The translations under genes and the position numbers were made by a program. The notes below the pieces were generated by a model. The model was not told the DNA's origin and did not search any database. It saw only the letters and a program-made list of their open reading frames with translations. From Phoronis australis (lineage: Eukaryota > Phoronida > Phoronidae): 64,000 nt of DNA. The DNA is taken from contig NMRA01000179.1 in NCBI GenBank assembly GCA_002633005.1, positions 78,333 through 142,332 on the forward strand, given 5' to 3'. Of the stretch, positions 20,726-32,200 are shown piece by piece (positions within the stretch are counted from its first letter, which is position 1; each line of letters opens with the position of its first letter).

Positions 20726-21758
20726 CAAAGTTCTATAATTATTTTGTTGGAATCTTGTTGGGTAATTGGTAGATGACCTTGGCAGAAAAGTAGACAACTC
20801 AATACACAGACCACATGATCACAGATGACTTCCTCCAGATTGCAAGTGCCGACACACGCAGTATTTATGTGTCCTTTATTGTTGAGTGACAGTATGCTGT
20901 CCATGTTCTTTGCCTGTTGTTTGTAGTGATGGGTTCCCAAGGGGGGGTCGCTCTAACTAGGGTACACTTTGATGTGTTGGGTGTTCACATGATTCTCTTT
21001 TGATGATACTCATTGTAATTCTTTGCCTATTGAACATGCAATGCAATGGCAGGGCAAGTGAAACTTGATTTCCAGAAATTTCTCATCAGAAATAAAGATT
21101 AATATGCAAATTATAGTCCCTTATTTGTTTAGTGTGTACTTTATAGATGCCATAAAACAACATTTGGTAAAATTTCCATTCCGTGCAGTAAGACAACCAA
21201 CCTTTTGAAACATACAAACATTACAATTTTGACTTATTTTTGTGTTAAATAACTCCACATACCCTGGTGTCAAGTGAATTGGTGAATGTACTTAGGTGCT
21301 TGTACAAAGGGATATTTTCAACTAGCACTTTAGAAGTGTTATGGTAGCTAATGTCCTGTGGTGATTCAACATCACTCTTGCATTCCACTGAAACTACTTA
21401 TTGATAAGGCACAAGAGGCACAGGTATATTTTTCTTGTTCTTGGTATATTCAGTTTCAATTATTGTATCCTCTATTCTGTAACTTTTAGTAGATGCACAA
21501 GCAGTAAAACTGAGAAAACTTGAGTAAATCATGTTGTTCACTAGGTGTTTTGTAATCAGTTTATGATTATGTACATGTAATTAAGATTGTTCCTGGCTTT
21601 TTGTTGGTTTCAGGTCATTGTTGTATACTTGAAATTATTGTATGTGATTGAAGTTTGCTTGAATTCTTTGCCAGGTTTATTTTGACATTTGGGTTGCCCG
21701 TATTAGTTGCTATGTTTTTGTACATATGTGCGGTATTTTAACTTAATATGTTTTTATG

Positions 21759-21764
21759 AATAAA
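21759..21764 (+). terminator. KIF27: Candidate poly(A) signal AATAAA
   Basis: The sequence ATGAATAAACATTCC is followed about 16 bases later by TTTACAG and then a GT-rich stretch (TGTATTGTAGTTTTGTATG). That is the normal order of signal, cleavage site and downstream element. It is the last such site before sequence composition changes. Confidence 0.5.
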
Positions 21765-21984
21765 CATTCCATCTTTACAGATGTATTGTAGTTTTGTATG
21801 TCTACGTAAGGTGGCGTAATGCTTATACCAGAACCATACATTGTTTCCCAATGACCACGCGCTGACGTCAAGAGGTCGTGAGCCGTGTCTTCCAGAAATG
21901 GCAGATTGGATTTTTCATATGAAACTTTACAAACTATGCTTAATGCACTCGTCTTCAAAACACTTTAGAATAAATAGTTTTCTA

Positions 21985-22150
21985 TCCAATTGCTTTTAAT
22001 TTTTTTTAAAAAACTCACAAAACTTGCATAAAGAAAATGCTGTTTTAGAAAGCTGTAACAACTCTTTTTGAGATTTTATCTTAAATATTGACATCAAATG
22101 AAATTTTGCCGTGCTATTGCTATGAAAAGAAAGCAGGCGTTTATAGGTCA
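21985..22150 (+). repeat. Dispersed repeat family A, copy 2 (partial)
   Basis: The block with AAAACTCACAAAACTTGCAT, CTGTAACA, TTTTTGAGATTTTATC and GTGCTATTGCTAT aligns with the middle of the copies at 4,955 and 26,660. The ends are missing. Confidence 0.6.
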
Positions 22151-23908
22151 AAAGGTCGGGCTCATTATACTGTCACCTGGTTATGGCTTATGAACGGCCT
22201 AAAAAGATATAAAGAACACCCGGCCCTTTATATCTTGCGGATGTGTGCTAGTGATTGAATGTTCTTGTGGATGATTTATGTTCGTGTGAATGAGTTTGCA
22301 GTGCGTATTCTATGATTTCGGTCGTGCGCATGATAATGCGGTTCGAAAAAATACGCCTAAAGCCCGACATGAGCTACAGTACGTGATGTTCCCAGCTCAC
22401 GGTCTCGACTGTCAATATTTGCTTCATAATTCATAATGTCTTCGACTACTGGACCGTGAGGTTTGTCCCTCGCAAGGCGGTGAGGCGAATATCCACGTTA
22501 TTTGCGTTGTTTTGCCTCGAGACCCCAAATCCTCACTATAACGGTGTGCGGGCGAGGTGAGCTATGTGTTTTGCGAGTGTAATCTATTCTGTTGACTATT
22601 GCGCGTCGCTCATTGCCATCTACAGGCTTGCTGTGCCATTAGTTGCCAATTAGACGTAGAGGTCCAAAAACACAGAATTTGCTGTGACAGTATCTAAAAA
22701 TATCGCTTAACTTAAATTACACTTGAGAAATGTCATCAAATTTTCAAGCTTGACATTTTCTCAAACGTTCTGTTTGCGTGATCTCAGCAGTTGTGACGCG
22801 TGAATTTCACATTTCGTTCCTCACAGACAACGTCACATGTGATGCTCCTGCTTGATGGAGATGCACTAAGCTCACTGTTGCATATGTATAATCAAAATAT
22901 ATCATCCAAGAGTACACGTGAAATGTCACGCCTGAACAATCGGGTGTTATTCTGCCCCTCACACCATGGCCATAAATGCTTGAATTTATGGCCATGGTTA
23001 CCAACAACTTTGGTATAATATTTTAAGCATTTCTTCTTCAATTTGTGTACTTTTAATTAATAAATAACATTAAAAAATAAAATATGTGTCTGACGTCATC
23101 AGGGGATCCGGTTTTTGCCAAATACTCCTTCATAGTGCTACGAAAAGTAGCGCTGACAAAGTTGTTTAAGATGGCTTCTCATTGGTTAAAGTATTGAATC
23201 CGACGTCTGAACACTCAGTCATTTTCATTGGTGGAAATCTGGGAAACCCTTTTCAGTTTACTGTTACGTAGTACGGTAACCACTTTTGACTTGAATAGTT
23301 GCATTGTTTAAAACAGGCAGTTATCGAAGTAGGGAAAAAAATCAAGCGAACCCCGATCCAGTGGCTTGAAGCCCAAACAAGCTACTGAGCATGAACGCAT
23401 GTGTAAGAAGTAGCGATGTGATAGGTATACTTCCGATCAAGGCGTGCGCATTGATGCTCACACACGGAATTCTGTGTGCCTTTCATCATGTTTCCCCAGG
23501 GCCACTTTTCAGTATAGGTGGCGCTGTGTCAGAGGGTAGTCTCTGCCGCTGTGTTGAGTCTACAGCAGCCGCGAGCCGTAGTCGGGTTTCGAAAACTAGT
23601 GAGGTCCATTGAGTATTATGAAAGTTGCATGCGCGGGGGGAACGTAGTTGTCAGGCACATACTGTAGTGAAATCAAGACTATCCGCAGACTGAGTAGGAC
23701 GGATCCGACTCGGCTTCACTCGCCGGAGACGCCCCGGCAGTGCGGAGGCGTTCGAGGCCTCCTCAAGCACCGGCGCAAAGTCTGCCGATATGGCATTACC
23801 CGTTTCACCTATATGGCCTGAGTGTCGTCTTCAACCCCATCTCCATATACCTGTCTTCATAATTCTCGTCAAGCTCGTAGTCGCAACTTTCAAAATCATT
23901 ACTACCGC
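22151..23908. other. Intergenic, CpG-rich; no gene seen
   Basis: CpG dinucleotides are clearly more frequent here than in the kinesin gene body. The only structure seen is the perfect hairpin at 22,964-22,997. No open frame resembles a known family. Confidence 0.6.
22964..22997. repeat. Perfect 14-bp inverted repeat (hairpin)
   Basis: CCATGGCCATAAAT, a six-base loop GCTTGA, then the exact reverse complement ATTTATGGCCATGG. Open frames on both strands across it arise from this symmetry. No promoter or RNA gene features were recognised beside it. Confidence 0.95.
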
Positions 23909-23913
23909 CATAT

Positions 23914-24314
23914 CAGTGGCGGATCTAGGATATCACAAGGGGGGCCAACATTTTGTCTGGCTGTAAGCATTTNNNNNNNNNNNNNNNNNNNNNNNNNNNN
24001 NNNNNNNNNNNNNNNNNNNNNNNNNNNNNNNNNNNNNNNNNNNNNNNNNNNNNNNNNNNNNNACATCTTACCAACAGCTTCTGTTTTTTCATCGTCACTC
24101 AGATTCCATTTTCTTTAAAAAATGAAGTAAATTTTCTTCATAGCACTGTGGAGCAGACGACGCAAACGGGGTCGTAGTGCGCAGCGCCACTGCCGGTCGC
24201 CTGGGATATCGCGGGAGAGCCTATACTTAGCCATAGTTCCGTTACGAATGCGCCGTGTTCCGAATTTGACACTTGAAATTGGATCTGAGCCCCCCCCCCC
24301 TAAATCCGCCTATG
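23914..24314 (+). mobile_element. hAT-like non-autonomous element, copy 2 (contains assembly gap)
   Basis: It starts CAGTGGCGGATCTAGG and ends CTAAATCCGCCTATG, the same ends as copies 1 and 3. The flanks carry a perfect 5-bp duplication, CATAT (23,909-23,913 and 24,315-24,319). Its 24,063-24,290 part is nearly identical to 52,691-52,918 of copy 3. About 140 bp present in copy 3 between two C-runs is absent here, which suggests a deletion between the runs. Confidence 0.92.
23973..24062. other. Assembly gap (90 N)
   Basis: A run of N inside hAT-like copy 2. Open frames crossing it are artefacts. Confidence 0.99.
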
Positions 24315-24734
24315 CATATAATTGCATATGTTTAATATCAACTGGTCAACGTCTTCCACTGATGACATATATCCCATGGCGGGAAAACAAAGAAATAACT
24401 AATTTTTCTCTAAAATACAAAATTCTCCAATTATTTTCCAAAATAAGTGCTTGTTTGGTTAAGATTCTTTGTCACAAAAGTATTACACACGGTCTAAAAT
24501 CTCAAAAAGTACAAAAATCTATTGTACGAAAGAGTCGGTACCTTAATTTCATTCTAATCAGTTTAAAATCTGAAATCGTGTTTTCTTTCAAAAATGTGGA
24601 CTGGGGTGTGATGTTTGTAAACCGTTGTCTTATCAAAATTATCATATTGTGACTCTTGGCCATAGATTTTTGAGCTTACGTAACACTGGCGAGTGAATGG
24701 TAGGAATGACCCGTCCCGTGGTTAGTTTGCGATG

Positions 24735-24885
24735 TTGAATAGACTTTTTGTGAAATACTACTTACATGTGACTCGAGCAATATATCCCACTTCTGTTGAC
24801 GTCATGGTGCTAACCTGTTACTACCCAAAAGGGGTCCTGCTGAGACTCCGTCAGTTGTTAGACCTCATGCCGGATACCACGCGCA
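24735..24885 (+). repeat. Dispersed repeat family B, copy 2
   Basis: It shares TAGACTTTTTGTGA-ATA, TTGACGTC-TGGTGCT-ACC, TGTTACTAC and AGACCTCATGC with 3,025-3,190 in the same order. It faces copy 3 just downstream in inverted orientation. Confidence 0.65.
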
Positions 24886-24994
24886 GAACTACACAGACTA
24901 CGGTTTTGTCTCGCTTCCCCCGGGTTCAGATGGAAAATCGACACGAATTGCGGGTTTACCGGCAAACCTGAGTGGGACAAGAGTAACCTTACGT

Positions 24995-25120
24995 ACATAA
25001 CGATCTATAGCCCCGCAAGTGGAAAACAGTCACGTGGTCTTACAAATCTCAGGTGACTTCCTTCTGAGCAGTAACTTAGTCTGGCAATATGACGCCGGCG
25101 AAGGAAATGGGACAAAAATC
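24995..25120 (-). repeat. Dispersed repeat family B, copy 3 (inverted)
   Basis: The reverse complement reads through GTTACTGC, CACCTGAGATTTGTAAGACC, TTTTCCACTTGCGGGGCTATAG, matching copy 1. With copy 2 it forms an inverted pair about 110 bp apart. Confidence 0.65.
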
Positions 25121-25179
25121 CACCCTTGCTGGTTCCCTGCGTGCCGCTAGGTTGTAGCCAGCGTGCTGGGTCGAGCTAC

Positions 25180-26650
25180 GCACATAGGGAACCAGCGAGA
25201 AATTCACCTTGCTTCTGGTCTCGCAAAATGTCCGATAGAAACAAGTAGGAAGCCTGGGGCATGTTTCGTACCTCAAAATGGCGCTAAAATTCCATTCTGT
25301 ATCGCTGCAGACCCCTATCTAGTGACGATCCTGGGCCTGCGCTTGTCGCCTTGTAAGTTTGTAACCGCCCAATAGTCATCTCAATAAACCAACGAAAACT
25401 CTGATGCTATCATAACGCCCTCGTCTCGTCGTCGGGTCGAGTGTATTCAATGTGGTTGCCCTAGATAAAGCATATGTTCAATGTAGCAGGATCGGCCCTA
25501 GACGATATAGGCGGCAGATTATCGCCGGGCCCGGCCCGCCACGGCCGGCACCACGAAAGAAGTAAAGATATGAATGCAATCTGTAGGGAAGGGGTCCAAT
25601 GGCCGTGAGGACTGGTGATCTATTTTGCAAAATAGCTGAGATACTGTCGATGTGTCACTCTTGCTCCTTATTAATACTAATTAGAGACAAATGTTGTCTA
25701 CGGTGAAGGGAATCCGCTGTCAATTCTAGCTTTGAGCCCAATAGGATAGGACATTTCATTCTTGCTCAACCACGTGAACAGGAAAATTGCCACACGCAAA
25801 ACAAAAAAACCCCTAAAAATGAATATGTTTAGCTTTTCAAAAACTTAAAAGCACGTCCTCAATAGATCATTTCATTGTATTAGTATCGGAGCACTTGGTC
25901 CGGCAATTTTGGATATTGTTGTTTTAGGTTTTTTAAATATAGAAGTATGATGGTATATTTAGATTGACCTCGAAGGTTGTTGTTCCCTCCCTCGCACAAG
26001 ACTATTGTGTTTGATTTGCTCTGCCGTGTGTAAATGTCTAATCAAACCGTCTTTTCAATTAAGAAACTGTTATTTTTATTTGATGAGCTTGAAATGCAAA
26101 TTCGCTTCAGTGATTTTAATTAATATTGTTGAAATGTCTAGTGACATGGTACGTGTAGCGTTTTGTTATTATTAAGTTTTAACTAAAAAGGAAGTGGCAT
26201 AGTCTTTGCCCAATGCCATGGCAACGTCGCTAAGCCGCGAGGGTTGTGGGCTGAATTCTGCCGAAAAACAATGGTTCATTGATTAAAAGTTCCGTAATCG
26301 AAATTCGATAGATGAACATCCATATGGAACATGTAACACGTTGAAAAAGAGTTTTTTCCCCGAGCCAATAAGATGACGAGATTTTCGGACAAGATAAAAA
26401 TCCCCAAAGTAGGCCTCACTGGTGTTTGCATAACCTACAGACAAAAAGCAACGAGGACTCCTCTTTCACAGCGCCACCTCTGGGGGAGCCTGGGTAAGAA
26501 TGTAGTTATTGTGTTATCAATTCCCCGCAGTTAGAAACAAACATCACGCCTAAGGACCGTTTTATTAAAGGCAGTACTCGTACGTCTGCAGGTCATAGCA
26601 AAACCGTTATAGGCGTGTTCTTGCTGCTGCGGTGCTAGCGTTTAGCGTTT
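25180..26650. other. Intergenic; no gene seen
   Basis: GC-rich patches occur (for example 25,500-25,560 with GGGCCCGGCCCGCC) but no coding frame, RNA gene or repeat end was recognised. Confidence 0.5.
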
Positions 26651-26659
26651 ATATTTTCT

Positions 26660-27105
26660 TATTCAGGAACTTTGAAAAATGTTCTGACTTTCGAACTTTG
26701 GAACACAATATCTCAGAAACTGCAGATCGGGTTAATATGAAAATTACATGTACTATGCTTTATGCATTTTTCTCCACCACGTTGTTAAGATTGCTTTTAT
26801 GTTGGGACACTTGTCTGCACGAGTACATGTGACTACGGAAATATCACTTGTATGAAAACAATGGAAAGATGCATAATAAACTGAAACAGCGTTTTGAGAT
26901 TTCATCCCAAACATTTTGTCACGCCAAACTTTGTCATTTAATTTTGCTATCAATGTACGTTTCCTTTTTGCTAAATTCTACTAAAAATATATGGTATGTT
27001 ACCCAGTTAATTGGTGAAGCCAAAAATCCAATTCTTCAACTTTCTAGTTTCAGAAAATATTTACTATTACTGGGTTCAAATCTAGTTTTGTAAATATTTG
27101 GCTAA
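26660..27105 (+). repeat. Dispersed repeat family A, copy 3
   Basis: The fullest match to 4,955-5,430. Both run from a CTCAGAAA block, through ACAGCG-TTTTGAGATTTCATC and TTTGCTAT, to TACTGGGT and TTTGGCTAA. Confidence 0.75.
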
Positions 27106-27109
27106 GCAC

Positions 27110-29078
27110 ACTGGAACCCGTCCGTAAGGCCGTATCAAGTTTTAACGACCGCTTCCGTCCGCAAACCACGTTAACGGACTGTCTGCAAGCAAAGACCAGG
27201 CTTACGACCCGCTAAGACGGGCCTCAAATTTTTACAAGAATAAATAGAATATCAGAAGTCATGCATGATAATCTGGGAAAACAACAAGAAAATCCGTTGC
27301 AGAGAATGGGTTTATTATCAACAAATATTCCTTTTCAAAATATAGTTAATCATCTATAAAATCAAACACAATGGGACAGCGCCTGGTTACACAATTGGTG
27401 TTCTTAAATACGGAATAATTTACAATCATATCTGACCACATATACATATATTTTTATAAGTTAAAGTTCTCACATAACATTTAATAAATAGGGTGATTAT
27501 CACATAAATCTGGCCAAGAAACAAGTAAAGCCGATAGTACAATATCAGAATTCATTGACAAAAGACACTGTCTATTTATAACTTGACAACATCCGGGCGT
27601 ACGGATGTTTACCTATGATCATCCAGTTGCACAATTTTTGGTTAGTGTGAACAGTGGTGGGGTGTTCTTCCAACTTTGAAGCGGAGACATGCTGAGACCA
27701 CGTGACCACTGGATCAACAGGTCCTTTGAGAGGATCCAATAATAAATTATTGATGGATATTTTATTTGGAACTGTGAAATGCACATGGCGTTTTCCAGGT
27801 GCATGCCAGATGGAACGAACGCGCAGGCTTCTGGAAGCAACAGGGCGGAAATAAGTTAAAACTGCTCGTTGTCAAAAGTCACGTGGTTAAGCGATATCAT
27901 GGTCAAACCAACAGCTATTTCATAAGCCCTCTGAGGACAATCTACAATTGTTTAATGATTAGCAACAAGTAATATTATCACCTGTATAATATTTTAATGT
28001 AACTCAACCAAATTAATCATTCAGGAAGGACATTATTCCACTTGTATGTTTGTTATATTTTCATGATTTCAAGCCAGCACAATGCAGTAGTTCGACTAAG
28101 ATGATGGTATTTCAAGCTGTCTCGCACCATTGTTCAAACGTCTGAAAGAGTACGTAACGTGAGCTACTTCGTACGTACTTTGGCTTTAACGCGATATAAA
28201 ACCATTAACGAAGGGTGTGGTCGGGGAACGAGGCAGCTTTTGGACGAGGTATCCTATTTCTTTCCATTCATTTTGATTTCTTTTCCATACACGGTGTAAA
28301 TCGGCCACACGTAATCTGTCGCGAGTCAGGTCGCGTGCAAGACGCAACGGATCACTAGTATTTTCTCACGGACACTGCGTTATTGTCTCCGACTTCTGAA
28401 CTTGTGATACGGAATCATTCTTATTTTGGAATCAGTGCCCTCGACGACTGTTTTTCACATTAGGAACCGATAGCGAAAACGCTTTATGGGATCGTTGCTT
28501 TGTCAATTAGTCTGCAGCATGTGAACGGTAAGATGACGCGGCGATTTGCAAGGCAGAAATTATCTATTGTGCGGCACAGCGCATGCTATCCTGAAGTCGT
28601 ATCTGTCTGATTTGATTACTTTTAAAAAAATTCCAATAACTTCATAGCTCCATGAACAACGTTTGATATCCAAAAGACTCTGCTTCATTGAGAAGGTCGA
28701 ACAAACCTGAAAAAATAAAATGTTCCGTGAACGTTACGCGTATAAACACGGCTTGTCGTAAAAACAAAAACACACATATGCGGAGCAGCTTAGGCGAGGT
28801 CACTGAGTGCATTATGTGCCTCACTAGATAGTACACGTACAAGTGCACGATTGTGTGTTTGATGAATTGATCAATGTGAGTTTTAAAAAGGTCTGTCGCT
28901 TGTTGTGCATCACTAAATCACAGGCAAACTTGCATGCTTTTTTCTGCTCTAGTCAGGCTCCGTTGACCCTCATAGCAAGAGAGTACTTATATCATTCTTC
29001 TTGAGCAAAGGTTTAAACTAGCTTTGTTGCAGTGAACATGAAAAAGGTGCGTGAAATGTTTACCTGTGGCAATCAATT
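27110..29078. other. Intergenic / 3' flank of the peptide gene; no further gene seen
   Basis: This lies between the converging ends of the kinesin gene and the minus-strand peptide gene. Minus-strand AATAAA sites occur at about 27,309 and 27,758 (TTTATT on the + strand), but none could be tied to the peptide gene with confidence. Confidence 0.45.
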
Positions 29079-29212
29079 CTAACCGGCTTGTAATAGGTTA
29101 GCTAAATCGGAAATAGTCAAACTGCCCATGACGAGCCTGTTGCCACGATTCCGACTTCGCGCTCTCTCCAACGTGCTGATGGCAAAATCGATGTTGTCTA
29201 AGCCGGCTATAC
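29079..29212 (-). CDS. Peptide precursor exon B: mature amidated peptide and stop
   Basis: The acceptor is ATCTCCCTTCTTTCCAG, a very good polypyrimidine tract, ending at 29,213. The frame gives 43 codons and then TAG at 29,079-29,081. The segment is predicted helical (LDNIDFAISTLERAR, ISDLANLLQA) with no internal dibasic site, so a single long peptide is expected. The final residue before the stop is Gly, the amide donor. Confidence 0.78.
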
Positions 29213-32200
29213 CTGGAAAGAAGGGAGATCTTGGTTAGTTAAGAAGATAGCTCTATCTATTGAAATATGCCATTTAGTTCACAAGCCAAATGATTGCATG
29301 TTTACACATTGCTGTTGGCAGCTTTAAAACTTTAATGTTTCAAGACATACGTTTTGGTTTGAAACACCTCATGACTGCGTAAAACAGATTTGAATATAGT
29401 TTTCGTAAAGCGAGCGGTGTGACGCTTGTGTAGCATCCTCCAGGCTGCAATGGCATAGTTTTCCATAACAAAACAAGTTGGTCATTGCGTAACGTGATGA
29501 ACAAATAAAACTTCTTGGAAATTAAGTGCAATACGTCACTCTATAATAACAGCGTTTAGAGTGTAGATCGGCAAATAAAAACAAACATTGACGCGTGTTG
29601 TTCACTGACGTTATACTAATTGTGAACACCTTTTTATTTTGAAAAGACGTCGAGTTTTAGACGTCTTCTCGGCACAACAGTAAAGTGTCCATAAGCCAGA
29701 ACCTTAACTAGAACCATTATTATTTACTTCAACCTAATTCGTTCCAATTGCAAAACCGGCCACAGGTATCCACGCTATGTTTAGATTTTTATCCTTGCAA
29801 ATATTACCACTACCCCAGCGTTGCATTTGGATATTCAAGCGCGTGACAGAGGTTTTGCTTTCGAATATTGCTGCTTTGCCCAACCTAGCTGGCTAAAAAG
29901 TAAAAATCGAATTAGGCATTTTCCGCTCATAAAATTACATGTATTCCCCTACTATGATAGGATTCTATCTCCGTTACCATATCAAGCCACTAAGCAAAGT
30001 ATATATGCGCTTTTTTCGAATTCGCAATTTAAGTGTTCTATCGTTCTTGTTGGCAAAAGACGAAGAATCCTGTCACTGTAGTGAATTTTATGTGACCGAA
30101 TTTCTGAGACTAAAAGGTGTAAGTCGATTTTCGCGTTTTAGCCAGATAAACCTGGCGAAACGCAACTTTAAATTTTGTCTTCGATCCTGGTTCCAGAATG
30201 ATATTGAAAACTAAAAGGGTTACGTCGCAACAGTGAAACAATCGAACATTAGTGTACAGTGCGAACCGCAAAACGCGTCTAACAAAATGGAATGTCGTAC
30301 TTTAGGATAGTAAATCTTTTTAATTACGAATTCAGCGATATTTATTTCCATCAACAGATAGACTGACTGTACGTGAAAGTTGGTCAACGAATATTCTCTA
30401 AACGAGACTAAAAAACAGAGTCAACGCTTTCTAAACTAATTAGACAAAACGACAACTGTTACAAGCAGTAATGGTTTTCAGCTACATAAGCGGAATTTCT
30501 GTAAATGAAAAATGACAATACTGACACCGTTAGAGGGGAATTAATGAATATTTAAGCACACACTTGGAAGTGACGCGATAAACAGCCGAGTAGTGGTAGC
30601 ATTTGTAAAGTTTAAGGTTTAAATGACAGAAATTGAGCACACGTTACATTATTTCCCATAATTGCAAACTGACGAACAGTGAATCTTATTTTCATTGATC
30701 CAATTATCACAGTTAGTGATTTAAGGAGCGCAGCAAGCCAGGAGCGAAATTAACTAATCTATGCTCTATAAAAAAATCTCTTGAAACCCATGGGGTTAGG
30801 ATCTAAAAAGAAGTCCCCCACTCGGTATGAACTAGCTAATGGGTAGGGATAAACGGGAAGTCAATTTAGAACAAGTTCAGCATGAATTGACAATTAACAG
30901 AAATTCCAAAGCGCGAAGTCTTAACCGTCAAATCTTGCAAGTGAATTTCTCGAGCGAACAAACAAAACTAACAGTGTTCGAGAAAAGAAAAGAACGCTTT
31001 TAGGAGGTTAACACCTCCTCGAAGGTTTTGTCTCAGTTGGTGGCCTGTGAACATGCTAAACAGAAACCGACTAAAGAACGATTTAATAGGTAATTAAGAG
31101 CCCTGTACATTCTCATTGTTAGACAGGCTAAGGATCGAATGAAAACCAATCTATTGTTCCGAACAATGGTAAGTTTTGTTGTTAAGACAGTAGAATTCTA
31201 CGCGACTGCAAGATGGATAACATGTGGAACACGATCGCCATGTCATCGACGCGATACTCAACAAGCTTTTGTTTTCGAGGATACGTTTTATTCAGTTCAT
31301 TGAAAGGCGTGACAAATCCTGTTTGATAATTAGCTTACTGACACGTAGTTATGACGATACCCAACAGTGGTTGAATTTGAGTGCAGATGCATTTCCCCTG
31401 AAGATTTGGTGCATCAAATTTCATTCACGAATGACATCCCGGGGGTGGCAGGCATCCCATTATACTAAGCACATTCAGAGGTCGGGAAAGGTTACTTTAA
31501 CAAGCAAGAAAAGCTAACATCAAATATGCTACATTGCATTGTACAGACCAGGGACTTAACAGTATGCAATCTTTGGTGATGCTTATAATTTAAAATCCCC
31601 ATTCGTCGTGTAACAATTAACTTGTGGCTGGCACTACAGCGACAAAATTACAATCCAATCTCTCTGAGGGAATTGATCAGGAATGGAACTGAATGTCTGA
31701 GATGAAGAATCGATATAAAATGAAAAGAGTTAATTGGATTCGGCACAGTTACGTCGTTAAATTACAATGAAAAAAATCTTTGTGCACGAACAAAACGATT
31801 TTGAAATCAAGACCTTAAAATTTAAATTTATCTGCTACTCTAAACACGTCAAAACACAATATCCGTTTTCATTGTGGTGCAGTCATGACATAAATCCAAA
31901 ACCGCAAACACACATGCATTTTTCAAAGACTCAAAAAACGCGTTCAATTCCATGCAATATTTTGTAATATTACTTAGAGTTCAATATGCGCGAATCATTT
32001 GATTATTTATGGTCAATAAAGTAATGACATCAAAGATCGACTAAACACTCCCATTAGTCCAACGAACTGCAACAGGTCTGGGGGGGTTACACACTTAGGG
32101 TTGGTATAGAAGGGTGACGTTTTCATAGAGGTGCTTTGTCCAATTAGTTTACGCACGAATACGTTCCCTTTTAATGTCAAAAGTCCACAAAAAGATCCAC

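Larger units (their letters stand above)
17493..21780 (+). other. KIF27: Probable long 3' UTR of the kinesin gene
   Basis: No further exon or other gene is visible in this stretch. The + strand stays T-rich and mostly CpG-poor, like the kinesin introns, then changes at about 22.1 kb. AATAAA occurs at 21,091 and 21,759. The UTR could end at an earlier weak signal, and part of the stretch could be intergenic. Confidence 0.5.

Noticed and set aside
20540-20797. 85-codon minus-strand frame resembling one at 50,261-50,572
   Set aside because: The likeness comes from a shared dispersed repeat, and both frames lack conservation beyond the repeat.
22800-23018. Overlapping open frames on both strands
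   Set aside because: They mirror each other partly because of the perfect hairpin at 22,964-22,997. No similarity to any protein was recognised.
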